Below, in pieces: positions 9,761-19,762 of a DNA stretch of 64,000 nt. Every line of letters starts with the position of its first letter. Position 1 is the first letter of the stretch. The notes below the pieces were generated by a model. It did not search any database. It saw only the letters and a list, made by a program, of their open reading frames with translations, and was not told the DNA's origin. Source of the stretch: Diaporthe sp. PMI_573 (taxonomy: Eukaryota; Ascomycota; Sordariomycetes; Diaporthales; Diaporthaceae); NCBI GenBank assembly GCA_021399435.1, contig JAJTUP010000009.1, forward strand, positions 186,001 to 250,000. Direction: 5' to 3'. A program made the translations under genes and the position numbers.

Positions 9761-10935
9761 GCTTCCGAGGACTCTTTCTCATATTGCTGGGCACTATAAG
9801 CTGGTCATTGGCGATGTGTAGGTGGCCCTCGCGCGGATTTGAACCTCGACCAGCCGGGGTCCCCGAGTCGAGCGGCTGATCGCAACTTCGCAAGAGTGCC
9901 GGGACGCAAAGGTTGCTGGGCTCGTTGGTCGGGGGGGGGTTCGAGATGCTGACAAGGTCTTCTTCTCCCTTGGTGGCCGCGTGTTTAAGACAAAGTATCC
10001 AAAATCGTGGTGGGGAGGGTGGTGTCCAAGGCTGGGCAGGGTGGTGTTTCGATTGTTGATGCAGATTTGAGGTTTGGGGCACGGCCAAGCCTTGGGGGTG
10101 GCAGGGTGGACGGTCTACACTCCCGAGAGTCGCGTCAGTGGGGAATGTTAAAGTCCGCGGACACTTTCTGCCCTGTAGTCTGTACTCTAGACCGAGCAGG
10201 TGCCAGGGTCCGAGCACCTGGCGTGCCTAGACACAGTAGACACCTTGCTTACGATTAATTGATATGCCAAAGGTAGATGATGCACCTTGACGGAGGATCT
10301 GGGTGCCTCGTACTAGTCGCGGTAGCTCAGAGCACCTCTGTAATGGACAATTGGCACTTGGGGATTTGGTATGGCCTTTTCTCCCTATGGCATAGACTGG
10401 TGACTGGCTGGTGATTGCGAATAGGCCTAGGCCATCCACCGCAAGTCTGGCCAAGTCCGCGAGGTGACACTGATGGTGGAGATCAGGAGCATCAGGGGCA
10501 AAAGTATATCTACCCAGCGCGGTATGAGTCGTCTGCGCGGGGGTGAAGTATCCGTACCGGTCAGACGGGGCAGGCCGTACCTGCTGGACGGACTGAGTGC
10601 AGAAGCACATGCTTATCTAACGAGCCACCGGGTTGCTCGCCTGCTTTATCAGCTCGTTGCCGATTTCGGTCCGGCCAATTTTGGTCGATGACAAAATGCA
10701 GGCGCAGGACTGGTTCGGCCGCTGGGTTGTCGCAACTCTGAAGACGAGATGGCGACAACCGAACCATTCTTGATCAATCTCCCATTCTGGAAACTTCTGC
10801 TTCCCACATACAACTTGCTGTGATCTTGCCGCAAGGACATCGAATTGTCTCATCGAACTGATCCTCCCAAATTGCCGAGCATCTTGGATAGTCACCCAGA
10901 GAGCAGACCAGAGACCCACGGGCAAGGCGACAAAC
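9761..10935. other. divergent promoter region
   Basis: Separates the minus-strand DPW-motif gene from plus-strand CFD1. Next to the DPW gene it contains a tRNA-like element (9820-9906) with a strong hairpin. No open frame here is convincing; the longest (9708-10217, minus) runs through the tRNA-like sequence. Confidence 0.7.
9820..9906 (-). other. tRNA-like element (B-box and hairpin), probably degenerate
   Basis: On the minus strand there is a good TFIIIC B-box (GGTTCAAATCC, around 9836-9846). About 35 nt upstream of it is an A-box-like TTGCGAAGTTGC. Possible acceptor strands (GGCACTC and GAGGGCC) pair in six of seven positions, but the T-arm then has one extra base. The arms therefore do not form a clean cloverleaf. 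Within it, 9849-9857 and 9874-9882 form a nine-base-pair hairpin with one wobble. It lies in the presumed 5' leader of the DPW-motif gene. It could be a tRNA pseudogene, an extra TFIIIC site or a leader structure. Confidence 0.35.
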
Positions 10936-11945
10936 ATGTCGAGCGCCAACCTCTCCAAGGTCAAGCACATCGTGCTGGTAAGTGATGCAGTCCCGACAAT
11001 GCGCATTTCGCACCTTGCGGTCGATGTGGCTGACCATGTCTTCTACACGCGCAGGTCCTCTCCGGCAAAGGCGGGGTTGGCAAGTCCTCCGTCACGACCC
11101 AGCTCGCCCTGTCCCTCTCGCTAGCCGGCCACTCCGTCGGCGTCCTCGATATCGACCTCACGGGACCCAATATCCCTCACATGTTCCGCGTCGAAGACAA
11201 TGCCCGAATTACCCAAGGCCCAAGCGGCTGGATACCAGTCAAAATCCACGATGCCGACCCCACCCAAAACCTCGGCTCCCTGAGTATAATGAGTCTCGGC
11301 TTCTTGGTCAAGCGGGGTGACTCAGTCGTGTGGAGGGGCCCGAAAAAGACGGCCATGATCAAGCAGTTCCTCACCGACGTCTCCTGGGGCGAGACCGACT
11401 ACCTGCTCATCGACACCCCGCCCGGCACCAGCGACGAACATATTTCCGCCGTTGAATATCTCCTCCAGCTGGCACGACCTGACCAGCTCACCGGTGCAGT
11501 TTTGGTGACTATGCCGCAGGACATGTCCACTGCTATGGTGCGAAAAGAGCTGGACTTCTGCCGAAAGACGGGAGTGAGCGTCGTCGGCATCGTGGAGAAC
11601 ATGTGTGGCTTCGTCTGCCCGCACTGCTCAGAATGCACATACATCTTCAGCAAGGGTGGCGGTCAGGTCCTAGCGCAGGACTTTGGGACTGAATTGCTGG
11701 GAAGCATTCCTATCGACCCGCAGTTCACAAAACTTATCACCTCGGGCAAGAGGCCTTGGTATCCGGACGGGACGGTTCTCGACGGACAGGACTTATCGAG
11801 CACAACTGAGGCAACCCCTGCGCCAAATGAGGACGAAGCCAGCGAGGATGATGATCCTCTGGCGTTGAAGTACAAGGACTGTGCACTAAGTACGGTGTTC
11901 AAGAGTATTACAGCGGGGGTCCTTAAAGCAGCTGGCGGCCCATGA
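10936..11945 (+). CDS. CFD1: cytosolic Fe-S cluster assembly scaffold CFD1 (NUBP2)
   Basis: Exons 10936-10977 and 11055-11945 (intron 77 nt, GTAAGT...GCAG) give 310 residues. It is a Mrp/NBP35-class deviant-Walker P-loop ATPase. The loop GKGGVGKS lies at residues 18-25, with the signature second lysine, followed by [10 protein letters not shown]. Near the C-terminal third, CPHC (C202/C205) supplies the bridging Fe-S ligands. The absence of the four-cysteine N-terminal extension of NBP35 and the direct start before the P-loop identify CFD1 rather than NBP35. With NBP35 it forms the heterocomplex that builds [4Fe-4S] clusters for cytosolic and nuclear proteins, including DNA polymerases and helicases. 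It also has an acidic insert near residues 260-280 ([10 protein letters not shown]). The first exon is tiny (14 codons) and would be missed by simple ORF calling. Essential in yeast. Confidence 0.95.
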
Positions 11946-13146
11946 TGGCTTGGGGGATAAAGTTGAAGACAATATGACGACCTGGTAAATATCCAGGCTG
12001 CATCGACATATATTCTCTACGCTCCAGAATATGTCTGCCGAGAATCCTGCCCCAAGGGTATCTTCGCTGCCAGCGATGTCCTTCAGAAACTGGTTTGGGG
12101 AGACTTTCTCGAAACCTTTGTGGTCATATCCCGCACAGTCGTCCTTGATGTGTGTGTAAAGAGCTTTGGGGGGGCGCAACACCCGGTGCAATATTTGTCC
12201 ACAAGGTTTAGAAAAAATGGGCTACGCATAGTAACGAAATTAAAAATGAAGCCACAGATTGTGTATACATCAACAGCGGTCATTGGTGTTACTTGCAAGT
12301 AACTTGTATTCTCCGATGCCATCTCATGTCTTGCGATACCCGTACCCGGCCGTTGGATATGGCTCCCCTGGAGATCACCAAGGGTGCCCCTGGGCCTCCT
12401 CTCACCGGTCAGGTTCCTGCGCATGGGGCTGTTAACGTTTTGCCGTGGGACCGCAGCGTCGGTTATCATTGGGCCCTCGTTCCTGGAGTAGCACCACCTA
12501 CGTAATGATTGGGTTGCTATAACGCTGACAGCCCAGCCCAACCCCAAAGAACCCCACCATTGACGGCCGCAACACGCGAAAATTTCTAAACAAAATATCT
12601 TGGCCCTGGCGCATTCAACAGCTGCATCGCGATCGCACAACTGCTGGCTCTGCACCATCTACGAGCGCAACACCACAAGCTATATTGATGACCTCTTGAG
12701 TCTCCCAGCTCTGCAAACAATCAGCAGGAGCTTTACCAAACACCGATACTCCACCACAGGTGTCGGCGGAAAGTGACCCACGGGGCACACGACCACAAAG
12801 CAGCCCACCATTCCGTCGTCGCAGGTCTTTCTTCTCCCTCTTCCAGCTCGACCTCCCTAACGTCCCATCCGTGAGACGTTCAGACACACACCTCGGCTTA
12901 TAGCTGGCGTCCGCCAGCACTTTCAGGCAACCACCGTCCTGTGGGCCTACCCTCTCAAACGGACGCCGCAAAGTCTGTTTGAGTTGGCAGTTAGTGTCCC
13001 GCGGAAGAACCTCATCTTCCTTCGACCTGCCGACCTCGCCCTCGTCCTTCCCTCTCGTCCACCTCGCCCTCCTCCTCAAGCCAATCCGACCGTCCCAGCT
13101 ATCGCTGCTGTTGCTGCTGCTGCTGTCCTGCAGAGAATAGACGGAT
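11946..13146. other. intergenic region and long leader of the AdoMetDC gene
   Basis: No protein gene. From about 12540 the plus strand becomes pyrimidine-rich and leader-like. It holds one minimal uORF (12688-12699) followed by 447 bases without any ATG up to the AdoMetDC start. A short CTG/TGC-rich tract lies at about 13106-13126. Confidence 0.7.
12688..12699 (+). promoter_or_regulatory. three-codon uORF (Met-Thr-Ser) in AdoMetDC leader
   Basis: ATG ACC TCT TGA lies 459 nt upstream of the AdoMetDC start and is the last ATG before it. Mammalian and plant AdoMetDC mRNAs are translationally controlled by short uORFs that sense polyamines. Whether this one is transcribed and functional is inference. 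Confidence 0.4.
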
Positions 13147-14730
13147 ATGGTCGATATTGAGGTCCCTACCAGCTCTGTCTTGTCGACATCGGAGGCCACT
13201 CCGCATCTGACTATCAATCATGATGTCGCCGACGATCTAGACTCCAGCAATGCCTTTGAAGGGCCGGAGAAGCTGCTGGAGGTCTGGTTTGCACCCAGTC
13301 CTTCGGCGCTCCCCGCGGGAGCCAACGAGAATGGCCTGATGGTTGTCCCCTCCCAGACCTGGAAGGAGATGCTTCAGCTCGTCCACTGCGAGGTCCTCTC
13401 GGTTGTCTCCTCCGAGCACATGGACGCCTACTTGCTCTCCGAGTCGAGCATGTTCGTCTTCCCTCACAAGTTGATCCTGAAGACTTGCGGGACTACCACC
13501 CTGCTCCTCGGACTCAGGCGACTTCTGCGCATCGCAGCTGTCGAAGCTGGCTTCCCTTTCCACAACGTCGCGGACATCAAGGATGAGGCCGCCATGGCAT
13601 CTCCGTACCGTGTCTTCTACAGTCGCAAGAACTTCCTCTTCCCTGACAAGCAGCGCGGTCCCCACCGCAGCTGGAACGACGAGGTCAAGTTCCTCGACAA
13701 CCTCTTCGATGGAGGTAGCGCCTATCTTGTTGGGAAGATGAACGGCGACCACTGGTACCTCTACATCACCACTCCCGACCCACAGCTTACTCCCCCGCGC
13801 ACCCCGGGGAGCAGCAAGGAGAACAGCCCCACCCGTCCCGCCAAGATTCCCACGGGCATCATGTCTTCTTTCCCACAGCTCAGGGCCGGGGACGAGTACC
13901 AGGACGAGACTTTGGAAATCCTCATGACAGACCTCGACCCCGAAAATGCCAAGCAGTTTTACCTGTCGCACGCGAGTGCGGTCGCGCGCGAGCGGGTTCC
14001 CCTGCAGGCTGAAGAGGCGAGGAAGGAGGCTTCGGATGTGTCTCCGAGCGGTGCTCCTGAGAACAAGAACGACGAGACTTTCGACGTGTTTGCCAACGGT
14101 GTCAACGCTGGTGATGATCAGGCCCCCACTGCCGAGGCTGAGCAGCTCACCTCGGAGGGCCACGCCCTCGGAACCGTGGCTTCCCAGAACTGCGGCCTGG
14201 CCGGGGTCTATCCCACCTCCAAATACCCTGACGCGCGTGTTGACGCCTATTTGTTCTCCCCATGTGGCTTCTCCGCCAACGCCGTCATTCCTGCCCCGGT
14301 CGATGCCGACGCGGAGGTCAATGACGACATCAAGAAGACCGCCGGCGCCACGCACTACTTCACAGTCCACGTCACGCCCGAGCCGAACTGCAGCTTCGCC
14401 TCGTTCGAGACCAACGTCCCCGGGGGCCAGAACGGCCGTGAGACGGGCGAGGTCATCGAGCATGTCGTCAGCATCTTCAAGCCGGGTCGCTTCATCGTCA
14501 CCCTGTTCGAGGCCAAGGGCGCGGCGGCTGCGCGGGGCCCCGACCCGTACGGCCTGCGCAAGAACCGCAGCGAGGCTATTTACGGGTACAGGCGCGTCGA
14601 CCGCATCGTCCACCAGTTCGAAGACTACGACCTTGTGTTTGGTTTCTTCCAGCGGGACGACTGGGTCGGGTTCGGTGGTGCCAGGGTGGGCGAGGAGTCC
14701 CCCCGCTCTTCTGTTCATATCGAGCTCTAG
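13147..14730 (+). CDS. SPE2: S-adenosylmethionine decarboxylase proenzyme
   Basis: Single-exon 527-residue proenzyme that makes decarboxylated AdoMet, the aminopropyl donor for spermidine and spermine. The self-processing site LSESS is at residues 97-101. Cleavage between Glu99 and Ser100 would leave the pyruvoyl group on Ser100. The catalytic/proton-donor cysteine follows in LKTCGTT (Cys114). Other family marks are SRKNFLFPDKQ, the downstream VGKMNGDHWYLY strand, and ILMTDLDP. The C-terminal region has the GYRRVDRIVHQFEDYDL motif. The length is on the long side because of a fungal-type insert of about 70 low-complexity residues (about 280-345). Translation is probably regulated by the long leader described separately. 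The start was chosen as the first ATG after a long ATG-free stretch. Cytosolic. Confidence 0.95.
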   Translation: MVDIEVPTSSVLSTSEATPHLTINHDVADDLDSSNAFEGPEKLLEVWFAPSPSALPAGANENGLMVVPSQTWKEMLQLVHCEVLSVVSSEHMDAYLLSESSMFVFPHKLILKTCGTTTLLLGLRRLLRIAAVEAGFPFHNVADIKDEAAMASPYRVFYSRKNFLFPDKQRGPHRSWNDEVKFLDNLFDGGSAYLVGKMNGDHWYLYITTPDPQLTPPRTPGSSKENSPTRPAKIPTGIMSSFPQLRAGDEYQDETLEILMTDLDPENAKQFYLSHASAVARERVPLQAEEARKEASDVSPSGAPENKNDETFDVFANGVNAGDDQAPTAEAEQLTSEGHALGTVASQNCGLAGVYPTSKYPDARVDAYLFSPCGFSANAVIPAPVDADAEVNDDIKKTAGATHYFTVHVTPEPNCSFASFETNVPGGQNGRETGEVIEHVVSIFKPGRFIVTLFEAKGAAAARGPDPYGLRKNRSEAIYGYRRVDRIVHQFEDYDLVFGFFQRDDWVGFGGARVGEESPRSSVHIEL

Positions 14731-16758
14731 AATGACGCTCTAAGACAGCACGGGCGATAATGAATCTGGATAACTCGTGTTTGGTGTCACTTTGTATTTC
14801 AGAAGTAATTTGGGCCGTCGGTTTCCTTTCGTAGCAAATCTGGTACGCTCGAGGATCATGACTTACGCTTTGATGTCTTTCGCTGGTGGCGGGGACGGTG
14901 GCGCGTGTGCGTGATGAGAATGAATACGTTTCTGATTGGGACCACAATGATACTTGTTCTGGGGACAGTCACTGCTGCTCGAGCATGCTCCTGTGACCCA
15001 GGCCCCAGGATATCGGACCTCTGGGGCCATGTCATCTTCAGCCAACTAGCGAGTCACCCGGTATTCAGCAGCGATGACTTATCCTGAGCATGTAGCCACT
15101 GCTTGGCGACCCTGTCTCCTTTTCTGGTATCGGATCAAATGAGATTTCTGGAGTGAGCGCCTTGACTGATCTCTCGAGAGCAGCCGCGGTGATCCAAGTG
15201 TTTTCTTCCTTCACTATCGGATACTACCATCTATCCGCAATACAGGAGAGGGCCTTTCTTGTGTAAGTCATGCCTGACACCTGTTTACATTGTACGCAAT
15301 GAGCACACCAGGAACTGTACCGCATATGACCGCGGCATACCCCCAGTTCTAAGATGTCTTTGCCTAGGACCTCAGAGACGGGCTTGTGTCAAATATAGGC
15401 GCCTGGTGTATGTTGAAACCTAAAATAGTGGAGCCTGTAGCGATCGAGACTAAATCCAACAGTCGTATCTTACACTACGGCGTTATCCACGCTCCTCCTT
15501 GCTTCAAATATCACAGGCAATGATTCGGACATGCAATGAAACGTCACTTACTTGGAGTTAGGGTTGGCAGAATGACGGGGAAGTGATCAACACGGCAGTG
15601 TACACTCATGTCGTCTCGACATATGCCATGCAACACTGCATCTCGGCTGGCGTGTTTACGGAAGACTTGGGTTTCATTGAGTGGAACTTTGATGGTCCCT
15701 TCAGCTCTGTTTCGTACCCTCATGACCGGGAATTCTCTGGCTCAGTCCACCTGGCTGATAGACCACTTCGTTCCTACACAGTAACGACTCCTAAAAGGTC
15801 GGTCCGTGATATACGACGCTATGAGGCACGCAAATTCTTTTGCAATTCTATGAAAAGTTTCAGAGGGGACCGACATTCGCTCTCTCAAAGCCTCGCTCGT
15901 ATTACAAAAGCTGCACAGTAATGTCCAAGGTAGCCCCGCCACCTGAAATCGAGATGGACAGGCCGGGTTCAGTCACCTCGCATATGCAGTTTTGCTCTAC
16001 CGTGACCTCCCAGCTTCTAGTGGCGCATGGTCGTGTGCTCACAATGATCCTAAGGCTGACCATCAGCTCATACAGCGGGCGAACATTCCACCCCCGGGAC
16101 TGCCACGCTAGCATGTTTGGAGCGGAGCCAAGGCTTTGTATTGAAGAGTTGTGCTGAGGCTGCAAGAAGGTCCACGATATCAGACTCCCAGTCAGAATCA
16201 TCGACAAAACCGCGTGCTCCCATGCTGCACACCCATTGGCTCCTGCACCTCCGCGAACCCGGCTCTGGGGCCGAACTTGGCATCTCGCGCCCAGCTTCCG
16301 CCAGCTCCCGCCGAGGTCCTTGGCTGCTGGGCGGACGCTTGATATCCTGCGGTTGGCCTGCACGTTCATGTCGGCCGCGGGCGAATTACGGCAAGGCTGT
16401 GACGCTGTATCAGGTTTTATCGAACGTATTCAGCTGGAGACACACGGCTCAAGCCTTTCCTCGAGATTTTCTAGTGTGTGCCGTTGGCCCACACTTCCAA
16501 GAACCCAGACGCCGTTCCTAGATTCTCCCAAGACTTGGGAAAAGGCAATATCCTCGCGCACATGCAAGATGCGACTCTGTTCATTGGCTCAGGGGTTTGC
16601 CATCCCGAGGGAGAGGTTTTGGTCATATCTCACGTCTGCAGATGTGGGACGGTATATAGGCTCACGAACAATCTCCTGCATGGCATGCTGCATGAGAGCA
16701 GCGACATTCAACTAGATACGCCAGGTTATCATACTGTGAGGAACTCCAACCCAGCAAG
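14731..16758. other. 2-kb intergenic region upstream of the phosphate permease
   Basis: Frames up to about 155 codons occur on both strands but overlap each other and resemble nothing known. The right half should be the phosphate permease promoter and has two CACGT cores. Confidence 0.65.
16361..16366 (+). promoter_or_regulatory. possible NUC-1/Pho4 site CACGTT
   Basis: CACGTT, the lower-affinity Pho4/NUC-1 core, lies 398 nt before the permease start. A second CACGT core (CACGTC) is at 16631-16636. Six-base matches are common by chance, so this rests mainly on the downstream gene being a phosphate-starvation target in related fungi. Confidence 0.3.
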
Positions 16759-18652
16759 ATGGCTGCACTTCCTCAGTTCGATTACCTTTTTGCCATTGGC
16801 ACCATCTTCTCGTTCCTCGATGCGTGGAATATCGGTACGTCACCCCCCGTCCTAGACACTGATCTGCTGGTGTCATTCTTTAGTCCTTCACCCCGGTCTA
16901 TGACAAAATGTTGCTGACAATGTAAGATAGGTGCGAATGATGTCGCCAACTCATTCGCGACATCGGTCGCCTCACGATCCCTTACATTGAAGCAGGCCAT
17001 GGTCATCGCATCATGTATGGAGTTCGCCGGTGCCATGGCAGTCGGCGCTCAGGTCACGGAGACGATCCGCACAAAGGTCATCTCCACGAAGCTCTTCGAG
17101 TCGGACCCGTCCGTCCTGATGCTGGCGATGGTCTGTGCCATCGTTGGGTCTTCAGTGTGGCTTACAATCGCCACTCGCTTCACCATGCCTGTGTCGACAA
17201 CACACTCTATCATGGGTGGCGTGATTGGCGTTGGTATCGCTGCTATCGGCGCTGATGGTGTCAACTGGGGATGGGGCGGTGTCTCCCAGGTCTTCGCCGC
17301 GTGGGCAATCGCGCCAGGCATTTCTGGCATCTTCGCCTCCATCATCTTCCTCGCAACCAAGTATGGAGTCATGCGTCGAAAGAACCCCGTCAAGAAGGCT
17401 TTCATCGCTGTTCCGTTCTACTTCTTCCTTACATCAGCCCTCCTCACCATGCTTATTGTATGGAAAGGTGGCTCGGCAAGAATCGACTTGGAGGATAGAG
17501 CGCTTCCTGGACCCATTCTCGGCGTGGGTGCCGGTGTTGCGCTTATAGTCACTGTGTTCTTTATCCCATATCTTTACCGAAAGATCCTCAAGGACGACTG
17601 GCAGCTCAAGGGGTGGCAAGTCATTCAAGGTCCTCTTCTTCTCAGACGTCCCGACCCACCAGCCCGCCCTGAGGGTATCCAAGAAGGTGGGATCCGAGAC
17701 TATTACGAGGGGCACTTGACCAGGGAGGAGCTGGATGCCAGAAGAGCTGCCGAAGGACACTCTAGTGATGTCGAACGACACCCGGTGGGTAAGGCGGGCG
17801 ATGCCGCGGAGAAGGCCAGTTCCTCCTCAGACATCACGCCTGCCCCACGCGCCGAAGAGAGTTCTAAACTGAAGGACAAGCCGGTTGATCCCAAGCTGGC
17901 GGCACCACCTGGACCATGGTACACACCAGCTGTTGCGTTCTATTGGGCAAAGTACTGGTTCCTCCATGGTGTCAATCAGGAGGTTGTATCGGCCCAGGGA
18001 AAGAGAGACTTCCTCTCGGGCGATATCGAAGCAATTCACGCCACAGGGGAGCATTTCAACAACGAGGGTAAGTGACATCATTCAATGAGTGTTCAATTAA
18101 ATGGTACAGGAGATTCACTAACGTCTCTCAGCTGAGTACACCTATTCCTTCCTCCAAATCCTCACCGCCTCGACGGCTTCCTTCGCACACGGCGCCAACG
18201 ACGTCTCCAACGCCATCGGCCCCTACACCACAATCTTTTTCGTCTGGCAGACAGGGAACGTCAGCTCCAGTGTCCCCGTGCCGACCTGGATCCTGGCCTT
18301 CGGCGGCGCCGGCATTGTCATCGGCCTCTGGACGTACGGCTACAACATCATGCGCGCGCTCGGTAACAAGATTACTCTGCACTCGCCCTCGCGCGGCTTC
18401 TCGATGGAGCTCGGCGCTGCCATCACCATTATCATGGCGACCAAACTCAAGCTCCCCGTCTCAACCACCCAGTGTATCTGCGGAGCGACCGTCGGGGTCG
18501 GTTTCTGCAATGGTACGTGGAGGAGCATCAACTGGAGGATGGTCGCTTGGATCTACATGGGTTGGTTCATCACATTGCCTTGTGCTGGTCTCATCTCTGG
18601 CCTGCTTATGGGTATTGTCTTGAATGCTCCACGATGGGGGACCGGTATCTAG
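16759..18652 (+). CDS. Na+/phosphate symporter (PHO-4/PHO89 family)
   Basis: Exons 16759-16834, 16931-18067 and 18132-18652 encode 577 residues of a PiT-family (PF01384) high-affinity phosphate permease. Such permeases act in the plasma membrane. The family duplication is clear. The N-terminal repeat has GANDVANSFATSV (created by splicing exon 1 to 2) and PVSTTHSI. The C-terminal repeat has GANDVSNAIGP and PVSTTQCI. Between the halves is a large hydrophilic cytosolic loop (about residues 290-395) rich in charged residues, Ser and Pro. Introns of 96 and 64 nt are standard. Neurospora PHO-4 and yeast PHO89 are induced by phosphate starvation, through NUC-1 and Pho4 respectively. Candidate sites are noted upstream. 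The first exon (25 codons) is short and its ATG is the first that joins in frame. Confidence 0.95.
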
Positions 18653-19762
18653 GCCACTCTGCTGCCGGAACAACATCTGTGAAGTCAGGATGGGGGTATG
18701 CGATATAATTGAGGGGTAAAAGATTGACAAAAACTTATGGCAAGACAACTCTTGAGCACCTAATGTGCCGTACTTGATAAATTTTTGGCGCCTGCGAGAG
18801 GCTAAGCCTTCCTTACCAATATAGTAACGGAGAAAGTGATTTGAGAAAGCTTGCACTTATGGCTCTTGTTTTGTCTTAGTCCTATGTGTAAATCGGTGCA
18901 GGGAATTCTAACAGGCCTAGTCAGCGCCAAATTCTGGACATTACTTTGCGCTGACATTTGTAATGTAGTAAGACCCACTTGAGCCGTCACACAATTATAC
19001 TTATGAATGGGAAGACTCTGTGTGTTGATTCTGGCGTTGTGAAACCACAACCGGTATATTATACCAACAACACTTCTGTCAATGTTCCGGATTCCACCTG
19101 TACTGACACACTTTCACAGACACCTCTGGTTCCAACTTAACAAAGACTATAGAGCCCCCAGGGCTTGGAACTGTGTTGGCATACGTTTGAGCAACGCCGT
19201 CAGCCCCAATATTAAGTGCTATCACATTGTCCTCATAGAAGAAGACATCTCCGACTTTAATTATCCCGTATTCATAATCAGTTCAGAAAGACGAGTCACA
19301 TTCACAGTCTGTTTACTTACCAACCGGTACCAAGGGAAAAATTGTCTACGCTGCCACCGCAAAATTTAGAGTTGGAGAAACAAGGCGACCCCGTTCCTTG
19401 GAGACTCATGCTAGTGTTTGAGACCTATGGACTGGATGAACTACCGAACTGTGGGGAATCAACCCCCGTACCAGCTGGCACTGTCTATTCCCAGAACAGG
19501 AAAATGCAGTCAGGCGAACGTCGCAACCCGCGGATTACACGAGATAGTCGTTGCATGGGCAGGGGCCCAGCTTGCGGGGAGACCTGGACAGAACGCAGCC
19601 AAGTGCTCCCTGGTGTTTGGATTGGGGTCGATCGCCGTAATGATCACGGAGGTCAAAAGTGAGAGCGGGCATATATAATGGACCCCTAGAATCCAGAAAG
19701 TAAGCTTACGTGCATTCTCGTGTGTCTCGACCAAATCCCATATTGTACCGATACGCGTAGGC
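18653..19762. other. intergenic region upstream of sugar permease
   Basis: No credible gene. The right end carries a TATA box (19672-19678) and GTGGGG-type sequences near 19452 that fit the CreA core, a weak match by itself. Confidence 0.65.
19672..19678 (+). promoter_or_regulatory. TATA box of sugar permease
   Basis: TATATAA lies 91 nt upstream of the permease ATG at 19763, a usual fungal spacing. Confidence 0.5.

Noticed and set aside
9708..10217. 169-codon minus-strand frame upstream of the DPW-motif gene
   Set aside because: It reads through the tRNA-like element; its GRGSNPR segment is the typical false product of reading tRNA-like DNA as protein.
13237..14718. 493-codon antisense frame opposite AdoMetDC
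   Set aside because: It is a GC-rich third-position shadow of the real gene. The product has no domain and mirrors the sense codons.
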